The notes: a model not told the origin generated them from the sequence alone. A DNA stretch of 12,963 bases from an uncultured Spirochaetales bacterium (GCA_945947045.1 CAMEXG010000042.1:1-12963), one strand, 5' to 3'. Shown: positions 1 through 7,572, counted from the first letter of the stretch. Program-made: numbers and translations.

Positions 1-300
1 ATTAAGAAATGCCAGACCGAAGGAACCTTCATCACCCTCTTTCTGGAATTTATTGCCAAAGGATTCGATTCTTTCTTCTATTTTGAGGGCAAATCCAATA
101 AAACCTCCGATAATAAGTGCAAAGAGAACTCCGAGAGTACTATTCGCACTTCCTGCCATACCAAGCCCCAAAACAAGTGTCACAAGACCAGAGGATGTCA
201 TTACGATAGTTCGAAAAGAAGAAGGTAACTTTTTCTTGAGAAGAAGACCAAGAATAGTCCCCAATACAACAGAAACAGCATTTATTAATGTAACAAGCAT
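1..300 (-). CDS. DUF554 family membrane protein, N-terminal part (runs off left edge)
   Basis: Reading the minus strand from the ATG at 300-298 gives an open frame of 100 codons that continues past the left edge. It opens with MLVTLINAVSVVLGTILGLL followed by a Lys-rich turn (LKKKLP), then two more hydrophobic stretches: residues about 36-52 (SSGLVTLVLGLGMAG) and 55-70 (TLGVLFALIIGGFIGFAL). A small hydrophobic N-terminus, a KK/LP turn and repeated GxGxA-rich helices are the pattern of DUF554 (YdfK-like) integral membrane proteins, whose substrate is unknown. The plus-strand frame over the same bases is Lys/Arg-rich and has no hydrophobic logic, so I treat it as a shadow. An AGGA lies 7 nt before the ATG but also forms part of a -10-like box, so SD versus leaderless initiation is ambiguous. 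The gene is divergent from the MocA-like gene. The family call is from memory of sequence style. Confidence 0.7.
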   Translation of the reverse strand, partial: MLVTLINAVSVVLGTILGLLLKKKLPSSFRTIVMTSSGLVTLVLGLGMAGSANSTLGVLFALIIGGFIGFALKIEERIESFGNKFQKEGDEGSFGLAFLN

Positions 301-306
301 AGAGAA

Positions 307-336
307 ATCCTATAACTTTTCATTTCACAAGGACAA
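307..336 (-). promoter_or_regulatory. Candidate promoter of the DUF554 gene
   Basis: On the minus strand TTGTCC (331-336) is followed after 18 bp by TAGGAT (307-312), and the ATG begins 6 nt further on. Both hexamers match the sigma-70 consensus at 4 of 6 positions. The box lies back-to-back with the mocA-like promoter in a 60-bp divergent gap, so the two -35 elements are adjacent and may compete for polymerase. Confidence 0.35.
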
Positions 337-352
337 TAAAAATTAGTAGAAT
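324..352 (+). promoter_or_regulatory. Promoter of the MocA-like gene
   Basis: TTCACA (324-329), a 17-bp spacer and TAGAAT (347-352) match the sigma-70 consensus at 5 of 6 positions each with ideal spacing. The start codon is only 8 nt beyond the -10 box and no Shine-Dalgarno is present. The predicted transcript therefore starts about 2 nt before the ATG and would be effectively leaderless. Confidence 0.6.
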
Positions 353-360
353 ATCTTTTA

Positions 361-957
361 ATGACTACAATCGTTCTTGCTGCAGGTTTATCTGAAAGAA
401 TGGGACAAAATAAGCTTCTTCTACCCTATAAAAACGAAGCAATAATAGTCACTACGGTAAAGAATGCTCTATCTTTTTCAGATAGAGTAATAGTTGTCGT
501 CGGAAACGAAAGAGAGAGAATAATACAGGCTCTTTCTACACTTAATGTTGATTTCGTCTACAACAAAAACTATAAAGACGGACAGAGGACCAGTACACTT
601 GAAGGGATAAAAGCCGTTTTTGATGATGACTTCGCAATTCTTCCAGGGGATCTTCCCTTATTAAAAAAAGAAGACGCAATTGCACTTTTTGCCCATTTGG
701 ATGAAAGAGGAATCGCCAGGTGTTCCTACAAAGGCATTCCAGGACATCCTGTGGCATATACAAAAGAGAACCGGGAAAGGCTGCTGACCTATCCCGACTC
801 CATGAAAGATTATCTGCAGAAAATGGGATATCTATCACTTTCCTCTTCTCTCGGCTCAGTCTTCGATATCGACACTCCAAATAAGTACCAAGCTCTCTTA
901 GAGTCCGATGGAGATCTGTCCATCCTTGAGAGATGCTGTAATATTTCCTTCTCTTGA
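361..957 (+). CDS. MocA/MobA-like nucleotidyltransferase
   Basis: This is a 198-residue protein of the NTP_transf_3 family (GT-A fold), which transfers CMP or GMP, typically to the molybdenum cofactor. Visible motifs are the nucleotide-binding LAAGLSERMG (residues 6-15) with Lys18, the metal-binding PGDLPLL (95-101, Asp97), a GHP segment near 128-130, and the C-terminal FDIDTPNKY (168-176). This order fits MocA (molybdopterin cytidylyltransferase, YgfJ) better than MobA. No molybdoenzyme gene is nearby, so the acceptor is unknown. Family members usually end soon after the DIDTP motif. Here about 20 extra residues follow, and their codons overlap the convergent clpB 3' end by 60 bp. Only this gene and its promoter point rightward in the window. 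The start has no SD but sits 8 nt from a good -10 box. Confidence 0.8.
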   Translation: MTTIVLAAGLSERMGQNKLLLPYKNEAIIVTTVKNALSFSDRVIVVVGNERERIIQALSTLNVDFVYNKNYKDGQRTSTLEGIKAVFDDDFAILPGDLPLLKKEDAIALFAHLDERGIARCSYKGIPGHPVAYTKENRERLLTYPDSMKDYLQKMGYLSLSSSLGSVFDIDTPNKYQALLESDGDLSILERCCNISFS

Positions 958-3465
958 TATAGTTCCAGACAGAATTGCTTTTGAAAGCTCATTTTCGATT
1001 TCATTCTGAATGCATCTTCTGATAGGACGGGCACCAAATGAAGGATCAAAGCCTACCTCTGCACAGTAGTCTTCAACTTCCGGAGTCCAGGAGAAGTGGA
1101 TATTCTTCTTCTCAAGTCTATTAGAAAGAGCTTCCAGCTGTAGATGGACAATTCTCTTCACTTCTTCCTTTCCAAGAGGATTGAATACGACAATCTCATC
1201 GATTCTGTTGATGAACTCAGGTTTGAAAGTATGAGCTATGGCTTCCATAACTTCACTCTTTGCGTTCTTTGGATCACGAAGAATACTTTCAGAACCAAGA
1301 TTACTGGTCATGATGATGATTGTATTGGTAAAATCAACAACCCTACCCTGACCATCTGTAAGTCTTCCATCGTCCAACACCTGAAGAAGCACATTGAACA
1401 CATCAGGATGGGCCTTCTCTATTTCATCAAAGAGAATAACCGAGTAAGGACGTCTTCTGACAACTTCAGTCAACTGTCCCCCCTGGTCATATCCAACATA
1501 TCCTGGAGGCGCTCCAATAAGCCTAGACACCGAGTACTTTTCCATGTACTCGGACATATCGATTCTTGTGAGAGCCTTCTCATCATCAAACAAGAAACCT
1601 GCCAAAACTTTTGCAAGAAGTGTCTTTCCTACTCCTGTAGGACCTGCAAATAAGAAAGAACCAAGGGGTCTATGTTCATCGCTTATTCCTGCCTTATTTC
1701 TCCTTATAGCGTTGCTGACAGCACTGATAGCCTCTTCCTGCCCCACTACAGACTGGGAAAGAATCTTCTCCAGATCTGTATACTTCTGCATTTCGGAACT
1801 CATCATCTTAGACACAGGAATACCTGTCCAAAGAGAGACTACCTTGGCAATATCATCCTCGGTTACTTCTTCTCGAAGAAGTCTTCCTTCTCCATTCTTG
1901 AAAGAGTTTACTTTTGCTTCCGCATTCTTTATCTCTTTCTCAAGCTGTGGCATTTCTCCATACTTGATCTGAGCTGCAGTGTTCAAGTCTCCGTTTCTCT
2001 CGGCATTCTCTTTCTTCTGTATCAGCTTCTCCATCTGGGCTTTCTTTTCCCTCAAGGCAAGAATAGCATCCTTCTCATTCTGCCACTCCAAATGAAGAGC
2101 ATTGTACTTAGACTGAAGGTCGGCAAGCTCTGCGTTGATCTTTTCCAGTCTTTCCTTAGAATGTTCGTCGTTTTCCCTTGAAAGTGCTTCCTTTTCAATC
2201 TGAAGCTGAAGAATCTTTCTCTGAAGTTTATCCAAGGCCTCAGGCTGAGATTCAATCTCCATCTTGATTTGGCTGGCGGCTTCATCCACAAGGTCTATTG
2301 CCTTGTCAGGGAGGAAACGAGAAGTAAGATATCTATCGGAGAGAGTAGCTGCAGCCACCAAAGCTTCATCCTTAATTCTTACTCCATGGTGTACTTCGTA
2401 CTTTGGTTGTAGACCTCTAAGAATAGAAATAGTGTCCTCTACACTCGGTTCTTTTGCATAAACCGGTTGGAATCTTCTCTCCAGAGCCTTATCCGACTCT
2501 ATATACTTTCTATATTCATCAAGGGTGGTAGCTCCGATTGCATGAAGTTCACCTCTGGCAAGAGCAGGCTTTATCAAATTGGAGGCATCTGTACTTCCCT
2601 CTGCGGCACCTGCTCCGACAATCGTATGAAGCTCATCGATAAAGAGAATAATGTGACCTTCACTCTTTGTGACTTCATTGATAACTCCCTTCAGTCTCTC
2701 TTCAAACTCACCTCTGAACTTTGCACCTGCAATAAGGGAACCCATATCAAGAGACAAGAGCCTCTTGTCTTTAAGAGATTCCGGTACATCACCCTTTGCA
2801 ATTCTTTGGGCAAGACCTTCTACAATTGCAGTCTTTCCTACACCTGGCTCTCCGATCAGCACAGGGTTATTCTTTGTCCTACGAGAAAGAACCTGCATAA
2901 CCCTTCTGATCTCTTCATCTCTTCCGATTACAGGGTCTAGCTTATCTTCCTTTGCCGCTCTTGTAAGGTCTTTGCAGTATTTATCCAAGGAAGCGTACCG
3001 AGCCTCAGGATCCTGACTTGTAATACGTTGATTACCTCTAATAGCTTTTAGAGCCTCTAAGACATTATCTTTTGTAACGCCAAGTCTCTCCAGTTCATCT
3101 TTTTCCTGACACTCATCATTCAGGAGAGAAAGAAGGAAGTGCTCTGCAGATACATATTCATCTTTGAAATCCCCTGCGGTTTTCTCACAAGCACCCAAAA
3201 TTCGAGCCATGGCACGGGAAAAAGTCTTCTGCGTATCGCCATAAGACTTAGGAAGCTTTGAGAGGATATTCTCCATAGCAGAAGAAACCGCCTCAGGTGA
3301 TACTCCCAATTTTTCAAATAATGGTCTTAATACTCCGTCGCTTTGAGCGATGAGGGCAAGAATCATATGAGCAGGTACTACTTCGCTATGCCCCGCCTGA
3401 TCCGCCTTCGTAATAGCTTCTTCCAAAGCTTTTTGCATTTTGACAGTAAATTTATCGTAATTCAT
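898..3465 (-). CDS. clpB: ATP-dependent disaggregase ClpB
   Basis: This 855-residue Hsp100 chaperone is of normal family length. It is a cytosolic hexamer that threads aggregated proteins through a central pore together with DnaK. Domains in order: a double Clp_N repeat (about 1-145); NBD1 with Walker A GEPGVGKT (205-212), pore loop KFRGEFE (249-255), Walker B ILFIDE (273-278) and arginine finger ERRF (329-332); the ClpB-specific coiled-coil middle domain (about 405-525), which separates it from ClpA and ClpC; NBD2 with Walker A GPTGVGKT (608-615), pore loop GYVGY (655-659) and Walker B VILFDE (676-681); and sensor-2 GAR (811-813). No key residue is missing. The NBD1 pore loop carries Phe where Tyr is more common. 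The ATG has a strong SD (GGAGG, 5 nt spacing). No CIRCE or obvious sigma-32 site is seen; a different inverted repeat overlaps its promoter. Confidence 0.97.
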   Translation of the reverse strand: MNYDKFTVKMQKALEEAITKADQAGHSEVVPAHMILALIAQSDGVLRPLFEKLGVSPEAVSSAMENILSKLPKSYGDTQKTFSRAMARILGACEKTAGDFKDEYVSAEHFLLSLLNDECQEKDELERLGVTKDNVLEALKAIRGNQRITSQDPEARYASLDKYCKDLTRAAKEDKLDPVIGRDEEIRRVMQVLSRRTKNNPVLIGEPGVGKTAIVEGLAQRIAKGDVPESLKDKRLLSLDMGSLIAGAKFRGEFEERLKGVINEVTKSEGHIILFIDELHTIVGAGAAEGSTDASNLIKPALARGELHAIGATTLDEYRKYIESDKALERRFQPVYAKEPSVEDTISILRGLQPKYEVHHGVRIKDEALVAAATLSDRYLTSRFLPDKAIDLVDEAASQIKMEIESQPEALDKLQRKILQLQIEKEALSRENDEHSKERLEKINAELADLQSKYNALHLEWQNEKDAILALREKKAQMEKLIQKKENAERNGDLNTAAQIKYGEMPQLEKEIKNAEAKVNSFKNGEGRLLREEVTEDDIAKVVSLWTGIPVSKMMSSEMQKYTDLEKILSQSVVGQEEAISAVSNAIRRNKAGISDEHRPLGSFLFAGPTGVGKTLLAKVLAGFLFDDEKALTRIDMSEYMEKYSVSRLIGAPPGYVGYDQGGQLTEVVRRRPYSVILFDEIEKAHPDVFNVLLQVLDDGRLTDGQGRVVDFTNTIIIMTSNLGSESILRDPKNAKSEVMEAIAHTFKPEFINRIDEIVVFNPLGKEEVKRIVHLQLEALSNRLEKKNIHFSWTPEVEDYCAEVGFDPSFGARPIRRCIQNEIENELSKAILSGTISREGNITASLKDGQISIGL

Positions 3466-3491
3466 AATTACCTCCGACTTATAACGGAAGC

Positions 3492-3514
3492 TATTTCATA
3501 TCCAAAGTGAAATA
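3492..3514. promoter_or_regulatory. Inverted repeat over the clpB promoter, candidate operator
   Basis: TATTTCA (3492-3498) and TGAAATA (3508-3514) form a perfect 7-bp inverted repeat with a 9-bp spacer. The right arm overlaps the proposed clpB -10 box, as an operator would. The N9 spacing equals that of CIRCE, but the arms do not match its consensus. The adjacent TetR-type protein is an obvious, untested candidate binder. Confidence 0.35.
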
Positions 3515-3538
3515 TAACTATTGATTAAAAAAAGACAA
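3511..3538 (-). promoter_or_regulatory. Candidate clpB promoter
   Basis: On the minus strand TTGTCT (3533-3538), a 16-bp spacer and TATATT (3511-3516, 5 of 6 to consensus) lie in the 79-bp gap between tetR and clpB. The predicted 5' UTR is about 40 nt and contains the clpB SD. Read-through from tetR is not excluded, since no terminator is visible between the two genes. Confidence 0.4.
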
Positions 3539-3544
3539 GTAGAA

Positions 3545-4147
3545 TTATCTTTTCTCTCTGAAAGATTCTAAGAAATCGGAGACTATGGAGGTAGCTTCCT
3601 CTGCAGAGAATGAAGGGAAGAAACCTACTTGAAACGCCTCGGCCTCCACTAGAGAAAATATTTCTTCACCGACTTTATCTGCATCGCACTCCCTTATGGT
3701 ATTTCTATGAATACCCTGAAGGACGAGACGCTTAATAAGAATGCGCATCTTGGCGGTTCTGCCTCTTATAGCTTGATAAACATCGACTCCCGCTCTCTTT
3801 TCTGAGAGTATAAATTCTACAAGGTTAGAAAGAGTGGATTCATTTTCCCTGGCATAAGTAAAAATGTCTACTACGATAAGCCTTAATCTCTCTATCTCGT
3901 CTTCCTCTCCTTCTTGGAAAGCGATCTTAGAGTATCGTTCGAACATCTTTGAAGTGACATTCTTGACAGCATAGTAATAAATCTCTTTTTTATCACTGAA
4001 GTACTGATATACTGTAGGGCGCGAAAGGGAGCATGCCTCTGCAATGAGAGACAAGTTCGAATCTCTATAACCGACTCTGGCAAAGACCTCCAAGGCCTTT
4101 TCAAGAATCATCTGCATTCTTTCTTCTTTATCAACAATCTTTGGCAC
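3545..4147 (-). CDS. TetR/AcrR-family transcriptional regulator
   Basis: This is a 200-residue one-component regulator. The N-terminal TetR_N domain (about 10-56) shows ILEKALEVFARVGY, then the helix-turn-helix around 31-50 (NLSLIAEACSLSRPTVYQYF) and the SDKKEIYY boundary helix. The C-terminal ligand-binding domain is not assignable to an effector. The start is GTG at 4147. The resulting N-terminus MPKIVDKEER is a common one for this family, which supports this start over the internal ATGs at 4117 and 4111. There is no SD, but TAGAAT ends 6 nt before the GTG. The gene lies between rmuC and clpB on the same strand, 79 bp upstream of clpB. Its target is unknown; autoregulation or control of clpB are the neighbourhood hypotheses. 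Confidence 0.88.
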   Translation of the reverse strand: MPKIVDKEERMQMILEKALEVFARVGYRDSNLSLIAEACSLSRPTVYQYFSDKKEIYYYAVKNVTSKMFERYSKIAFQEGEEDEIERLRLIVVDIFTYARENESTLSNLVEFILSEKRAGVDVYQAIRGRTAKMRILIKRLVLQGIHRNTIRECDADKVGEEIFSLVEAEAFQVGFFPSFSAEEATSIVSDFLESFREKR

Positions 4148-4153
4148 GTATTT

Positions 4154-4159
4154 ATTCTA
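4154..4159 (-). promoter_or_regulatory. Candidate -10 box for leaderless tetR
   Basis: On the minus strand TAGAAT (5 of 6 to TATAAT) is followed by exactly 6 nt and then the GTG start, so the first transcribed base would be the G of GTG. The -35 region at normal distance is weak (TTTCGT-like), which lowers confidence. Confidence 0.35.
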
Positions 4160-4217
4160 GACGTTTTTTTACCAAGACGAAAGCAAAGTTTTTATAATAA
4201 CACTTGTTTTCATCCAT

Positions 4218-5624
4218 TTATTCGTCTTTTTTCTCCTCTACAAGTACTTTAGACTCCTCATAATAGGCGTCGATATCATTAATTGCGGCTTTCTCTGCAC
4301 TAGACTCTATATGAGACAGTACAGTAGAAATCTTCTCTTTCTTTCTCTTGGCTCCATCAAGAGATTCTGATGCTTTGTCTATCTGTTTCTTTGAGTCGTC
4401 TATGGATTTGGACAGGTCTGCAAAGAGCTTTTTCATATCTTCAAACAGATGCCAGATGGTAGAAGTATATTCTTCTATCTGCATAGTTCTGAATCCTAAA
4501 CGAAGAGAGTTAAGGAGAGCGGCAAAGTTATTCGGTCCTGTGAGGACAACTCTATAGTCATTCTGCAGCCTTTCCACAAGTCCGTCCATTTTTATTGCTT
4601 CAAGATAAATAGTCTCGGATGGTACGAAAAGAATGGCGAAGTCTGTCGTTACAGGAGGAACAACATATTTTTTGTTAATATCTTTTGCCTCGGACAGGAT
4701 TCTGTCTCTAAGGTTTTTTGACTCAATCTCCGCCTTCTTCTCGTCTCCTGAATCCACAGCCTCTTTATAGCGTTCCAAGTCGCTTATAGGAAACTTCGAG
4801 TCGATGGGAAGATAAACATCTCCCTCCTTCCCCGGCATGCGTATTGCAAACTCCACCATCTCTCTGTTTCCTCTAGGCGAGAAGTTTCTCACCCATTCAT
4901 TCTGTGTGAGAATGTCCGAAAGAATATTCTCCGCCTGCATCTCTCCCCATACTCCTCTACTTTTTACATTTGAAAATAAAGAATTAATTTTCTTTACGTC
5001 GTTGGTAAGTGTATTTAGAGAGCCCATAGATTCATATAATTTCTCCAAGTTTTCCGTCACTGCTTTAAATGATGTGGAAATTCGCTTGTCCAGCGTCTCC
5101 TGAAGCTTCTGATCCACTACGTTCTGTATCTCTTTTAACTTTTCTTCATTGCTTTTCTTTATTCCTTCCATACCCTCTTTGACAGAAAGAGTGAGTTTTT
5201 CTGTTTTATCCGAGAAATCGTGGAAGGCGACTCTGTTTTCTTCCCTTATTCTATCAAAGTTTCCTTCTATGGCTTTCTGGTTTGAAAGAGACCTCTCCGT
5301 GTTAAGATCACTTTCCCTTCTCATTCTGTCCATGACATTAGTCATAAAGGAACTCATAGCATCTTCACTTTTTGAAAGGCGTGAATCTATCCTCTCCCCC
5401 ATGGTCTTCAACTCATAGCCTACTTTTGACATGTCTCTGTCAAGAGAACTCTGAAACCGTGAAAAAGACTCCTCATTGTCATGTCTTATACTATCTCGGA
5501 TCTTATAGACTTCTTCCTCTCCCAAAACAAGAGGAGAGTCATCTTTTTCTTTCCTTGTCTTGGATAAGATTAAGATCAAAAGTACGACAATTATTAATAA
5601 AAGCGCGATTGTGAAATATTCCAT
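4218..5624 (-). CDS. rmuC: DNA recombination protein RmuC homologue
   Basis: This is a 468-residue, membrane-anchored RmuC-family protein. The family limits DNA inversion and rearrangement and is predicted to have a restriction-endonuclease-like fold. Residues 3-21 form a single N-terminal transmembrane helix. Residues about 35-215 are charged, heptad-like coiled coil. The RmuC domain (about 215-445) contains GVWGEMQAENIL (224-235), LPIDSKFPI (272-280), NKKYVVPP (317-324), FAILFVPSE (329-337) and TGPNNFAALLNSLRLGF (362-378). Lengths and motif order fit the family well. The ATG is unambiguous because the membrane helix follows at once. There is no SD; a -10-like box sits 6 nt upstream. It is transcribed toward tetR with a 70-bp gap and no clear terminator, so tetR may be partly read through. 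Confidence 0.92.
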   Translation of the reverse strand: MEYFTIALLLIIVVLLILILSKTRKEKDDSPLVLGEEEVYKIRDSIRHDNEESFSRFQSSLDRDMSKVGYELKTMGERIDSRLSKSEDAMSSFMTNVMDRMRRESDLNTERSLSNQKAIEGNFDRIREENRVAFHDFSDKTEKLTLSVKEGMEGIKKSNEEKLKEIQNVVDQKLQETLDKRISTSFKAVTENLEKLYESMGSLNTLTNDVKKINSLFSNVKSRGVWGEMQAENILSDILTQNEWVRNFSPRGNREMVEFAIRMPGKEGDVYLPIDSKFPISDLERYKEAVDSGDEKKAEIESKNLRDRILSEAKDINKKYVVPPVTTDFAILFVPSETIYLEAIKMDGLVERLQNDYRVVLTGPNNFAALLNSLRLGFRTMQIEEYTSTIWHLFEDMKKLFADLSKSIDDSKKQIDKASESLDGAKRKKEKISTVLSHIESSAEKAAINDIDAYYEESKVLVEEKKDE

Positions 5625-5630
5625 ATTATT

Positions 5631-5660
5631 TTAATAGGACGAAAATGTGAAAAATTACAA
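5631..5660 (-). promoter_or_regulatory. Candidate rmuC promoter (leaderless)
   Basis: On the minus strand TTGTAA (5655-5660), an 18-bp spacer and TATTAA (5631-5636) precede the rmuC ATG, with exactly 6 nt between the -10 box and the start codon. Each hexamer matches consensus at 4 of 6. The region is AT-rich, so the evidence is mainly the spacing and the absence of any SD. Confidence 0.35.
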
Positions 5661-5671
5661 TGATTCATGAA

Positions 5672-5701
5672 AGAAAAACAAAAGAGGACTTTTCGTCCTC
5701 T
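5672..5701 (-). terminator. Intrinsic terminator after psuG
   Basis: On the minus strand AGAGGAC (5695-5701) and GTCCTCT (5683-5689) make a 7-bp GC-rich stem with loop GAAAA, followed by TTTTGTTTTT. It lies 9 bp past the psuG stop codon and ends the psuK-psuG unit before the rmuC promoter. Confidence 0.85.
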
Positions 5702-5710
5702 CCTGTATCA

Positions 5711-6622
5711 TTATTTCTTTAGTTCAACCGCCACCTTGGAAGCAAGCATCGCATTATTAAGAACCAGCTTGATATTCGCCTCTAAGCTCTCGCCTCCCGT
5801 TAGCTTTTGGATTTTGTCCAAGAGATAAGGTGTAGTCTCTTTACCCTTTATTCCAAGTTTATTCATTTCTTTTATGGCTATATCTATCTCTCTGTTTATA
5901 TAGTCGCTGTCCATAGAATATTCCTCTGGAATAGGATTTGTAACCAGAAGTCCGGTTCCTGGATAGATATCCTTCTGAACTTTCCAGATATCTGCTATCT
6001 CTTCAGGTGTATCACATCGCCATACAACCTTGAGCCCACTCTTTCTAGTATAGAAAGCAGGAAGCTCGTCTGTAGTGTATCCTATGACATTCACACCTTT
6101 TGTCTCCAAATACTCCATAGTAAGAGGAAGATCCAAAATAGCCTTGGCTCCTGCGCATACTACCATAACACCAGTTTTCGAGAGTTCATCCATATCTGCA
6201 GAAATATCCATTGTCGTTTCTGCGCCTCTATGTACTCCTCCAATTCCGCCGGTTGCGAAGACGTCTATTCCAGCAAGGGAAGCAATGATCATTGTAGCAG
6301 CAACAGTAGTAGCTCCATCCTCTTTTCTAGCAATGAGTGCAGGAATATCGCGACGAGAAGCCTTCGTTATCAGAGTACCCTTCTTTCCAAAATATTCGAT
6401 TTCGTCTTTAGTCAAACCGGCCTTCAAACGTCCCCCGATAATTGCGACGGTAGCAGGAACAGCACCGTTCTTTCTTACTTCTTCCTCGACTCTTAAAGCT
6501 GTCTCCACATTTTTAGGATATGGCATACCATGGGAAATAATAGTGCTTTCAAGTGCAACGACAGGTTTGTTTTCAGAGAGAGCTTTCTTTACTTCCTCTG
6601 ATATATCAAGATACTTCTTCAA
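5711..6622 (-). CDS. psuG: Pseudouridine-5'-phosphate glycosidase
   Basis: This 303-residue enzyme cleaves the C-C glycosidic bond of pseudouridine 5'-phosphate to uracil and ribose 5-phosphate, the second step of pseudouridine catabolism in the cytosol. Signature segments are VALESTIISHGMPYPKN (22-38), GGRLKAGLT (63-71), TKASRRDIP (86-94), FATGGIGGVHRGAE (122-135), DISADMDEL (139-147) and VCAGAKAILD (155-164). Glu25, Lys87 and Lys160 sit where I recall the catalytic Glu31, Lys93 and Schiff-base Lys166 of E. coli PsuG, with a constant offset of six. The start is TTG at 6622, supported by an AAGGAGAT SD about 8 nt upstream that lies inside the end of psuK. Overlap with psuK is 17 bp, suggesting translational coupling. 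An intrinsic terminator follows. Confidence 0.96.
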   Translation of the reverse strand: MKKYLDISEEVKKALSENKPVVALESTIISHGMPYPKNVETALRVEEEVRKNGAVPATVAIIGGRLKAGLTKDEIEYFGKKGTLITKASRRDIPALIARKEDGATTVAATMIIASLAGIDVFATGGIGGVHRGAETTMDISADMDELSKTGVMVVCAGAKAILDLPLTMEYLETKGVNVIGYTTDELPAFYTRKSGLKVVWRCDTPEEIADIWKVQKDIYPGTGLLVTNPIPEEYSMDSDYINREIDIAIKEMNKLGIKGKETTPYLLDKIQKLTGGESLEANIKLVLNNAMLASKVAVELKK

Positions 6623-7544
6623 CTTTTATCTCCTTCGAGAGTTTATATAATATTTCTCCCTTTATATTATTTGAAACAGTATTCTCTTCCATTATTGTAA
6701 TTCTTGATGCAGAAAGAGCCATCTTCAAAGCTTCTTTTTCATCCAAGTCTTCAGAAAGAGCAAAAACATAGCCAGAAAGAAAACTATCTCCGGCTCCATT
6801 TGTATTTCTAGCATCTAGTTTGTCACCGTAAGCATGAAGAAAACTGTTAGGAGATATATAGTAGGCTCCATTCTCCCCTGCAGTGGCAACTACTGTACCT
6901 ACTCCTTTTTCAATTAACGCCATACCGGCATCTCTTATAGATTTCTCGTCTGTTATCTTTAATCCAGATAAATACTCCAATTCCATAAAGTTGGGCTTCA
7001 ATATATCTATATATGGAAAAGATGAAACCAAACGGCCTGCTTTTAGTGTCGATACAGCATCACAAATAACAAGACCTTCGGCCATCTTCGAGGCATACTG
7101 TATAGATACCTCCTCTAGGTTGGCATCAAGAACCAAGAAAGGAGATGACTGGATTATTTCTTTTTTCGTTTCTAAAAAAGAGGGAGTGATCTCTTTTGCT
7201 GCACCCATATCGTTCACAGCTACAACCATCTCTCCTTTTTCATCCGATACATATAGATATACCCCGCTTGGACCGTCGAAAAACACAGAGTGGGAAATAT
7301 CCATTACGTCTTTAAGTTCATTTCTTGCATTACAGCCGAAGTTGTCAGAACCCAGAGATGTAATAAAAGAGACATCTTTTCCCATACGAGAAAGATTAAG
7401 AGCTATGTTGTGCCCGACACCTCCTAGACTTGTTGTGACTTTTCCGATGTTAGAGTCACCCATCACCAAGGGATAAAGACACTTGCCGGAGATATCTGTA
7501 TTCGTCGCACCAATGACCAAAATTTCTTTTCTATCTTTCTCCAT
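6606..7544 (-). CDS. psuK: Pseudouridine kinase, PfkB family
   Basis: This PfkB-type sugar kinase has 312 residues from the ATG at 7544. It begins EILVIGATNTDISG and has the N-terminal PfkB motif GGVGHNIALNLSRMGKDVSF and the C-terminal signature NTNGAGDSFLSGYVFAL with catalytic Asp in GAGD (250-253). The family contains ribokinase, adenosine kinase and others. The assignment to pseudouridine comes from overlap with psuG, its obligate partner in pseudouridine breakdown. No dedicated nucleoside transporter is visible in the window. An in-frame GTG at 7559 would add five residues, but TATAAT lies between it and the ATG, 6 nt before the ATG, so the transcript probably starts at the ATG itself. 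No SD precedes either start. Confidence 0.93.
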   Translation of the reverse strand: MEKDRKEILVIGATNTDISGKCLYPLVMGDSNIGKVTTSLGGVGHNIALNLSRMGKDVSFITSLGSDNFGCNARNELKDVMDISHSVFFDGPSGVYLYVSDEKGEMVVAVNDMGAAKEITPSFLETKKEIIQSSPFLVLDANLEEVSIQYASKMAEGLVICDAVSTLKAGRLVSSFPYIDILKPNFMELEYLSGLKITDEKSIRDAGMALIEKGVGTVVATAGENGAYYISPNSFLHAYGDKLDARNTNGAGDSFLSGYVFALSEDLDEKEALKMALSASRITIMEENTVSNNIKGEILYKLSKEIKVEEVS

Positions 7545-7550
7545 AGGAGA

Positions 7551-7556
7551 ATTATA
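7551..7556 (-). promoter_or_regulatory. Consensus -10 box for leaderless psuK
   Basis: On the minus strand a perfect TATAAT is followed by six nucleotides (TCTCCT) and the psuK ATG. Transcription should start at or next to the A of ATG. The -35 region (around 7574-7579, TTTCTT) is poor and lies in the U-tract of the metQ terminator, so an activator or other contact may be needed. Confidence 0.55.
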
Positions 7557-7572
7557 CACTTTTATTCATGGC

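Noticed and set aside
1144..2940. Long plus-strand open frames opposite clpB
   Set aside because: They mirror the codon structure of clpB, are Ser/Leu/Cys-rich, have no SD and no family motifs.
3466..3544. CIRCE/HrcA element at clpB
   Set aside because: The N9-spaced inverted repeat there has arms unlike TTAGCACTC/GAGTGCTAA.
4055..4063. GTTCGAATC, resembling the T-arm of a tRNA gene
   Set aside because: It lies inside the TetR helix-turn-helix codons (Asp-Ser-Asn-Leu read on the minus strand). No acceptor stem, anticodon arm or D-arm flanks it.
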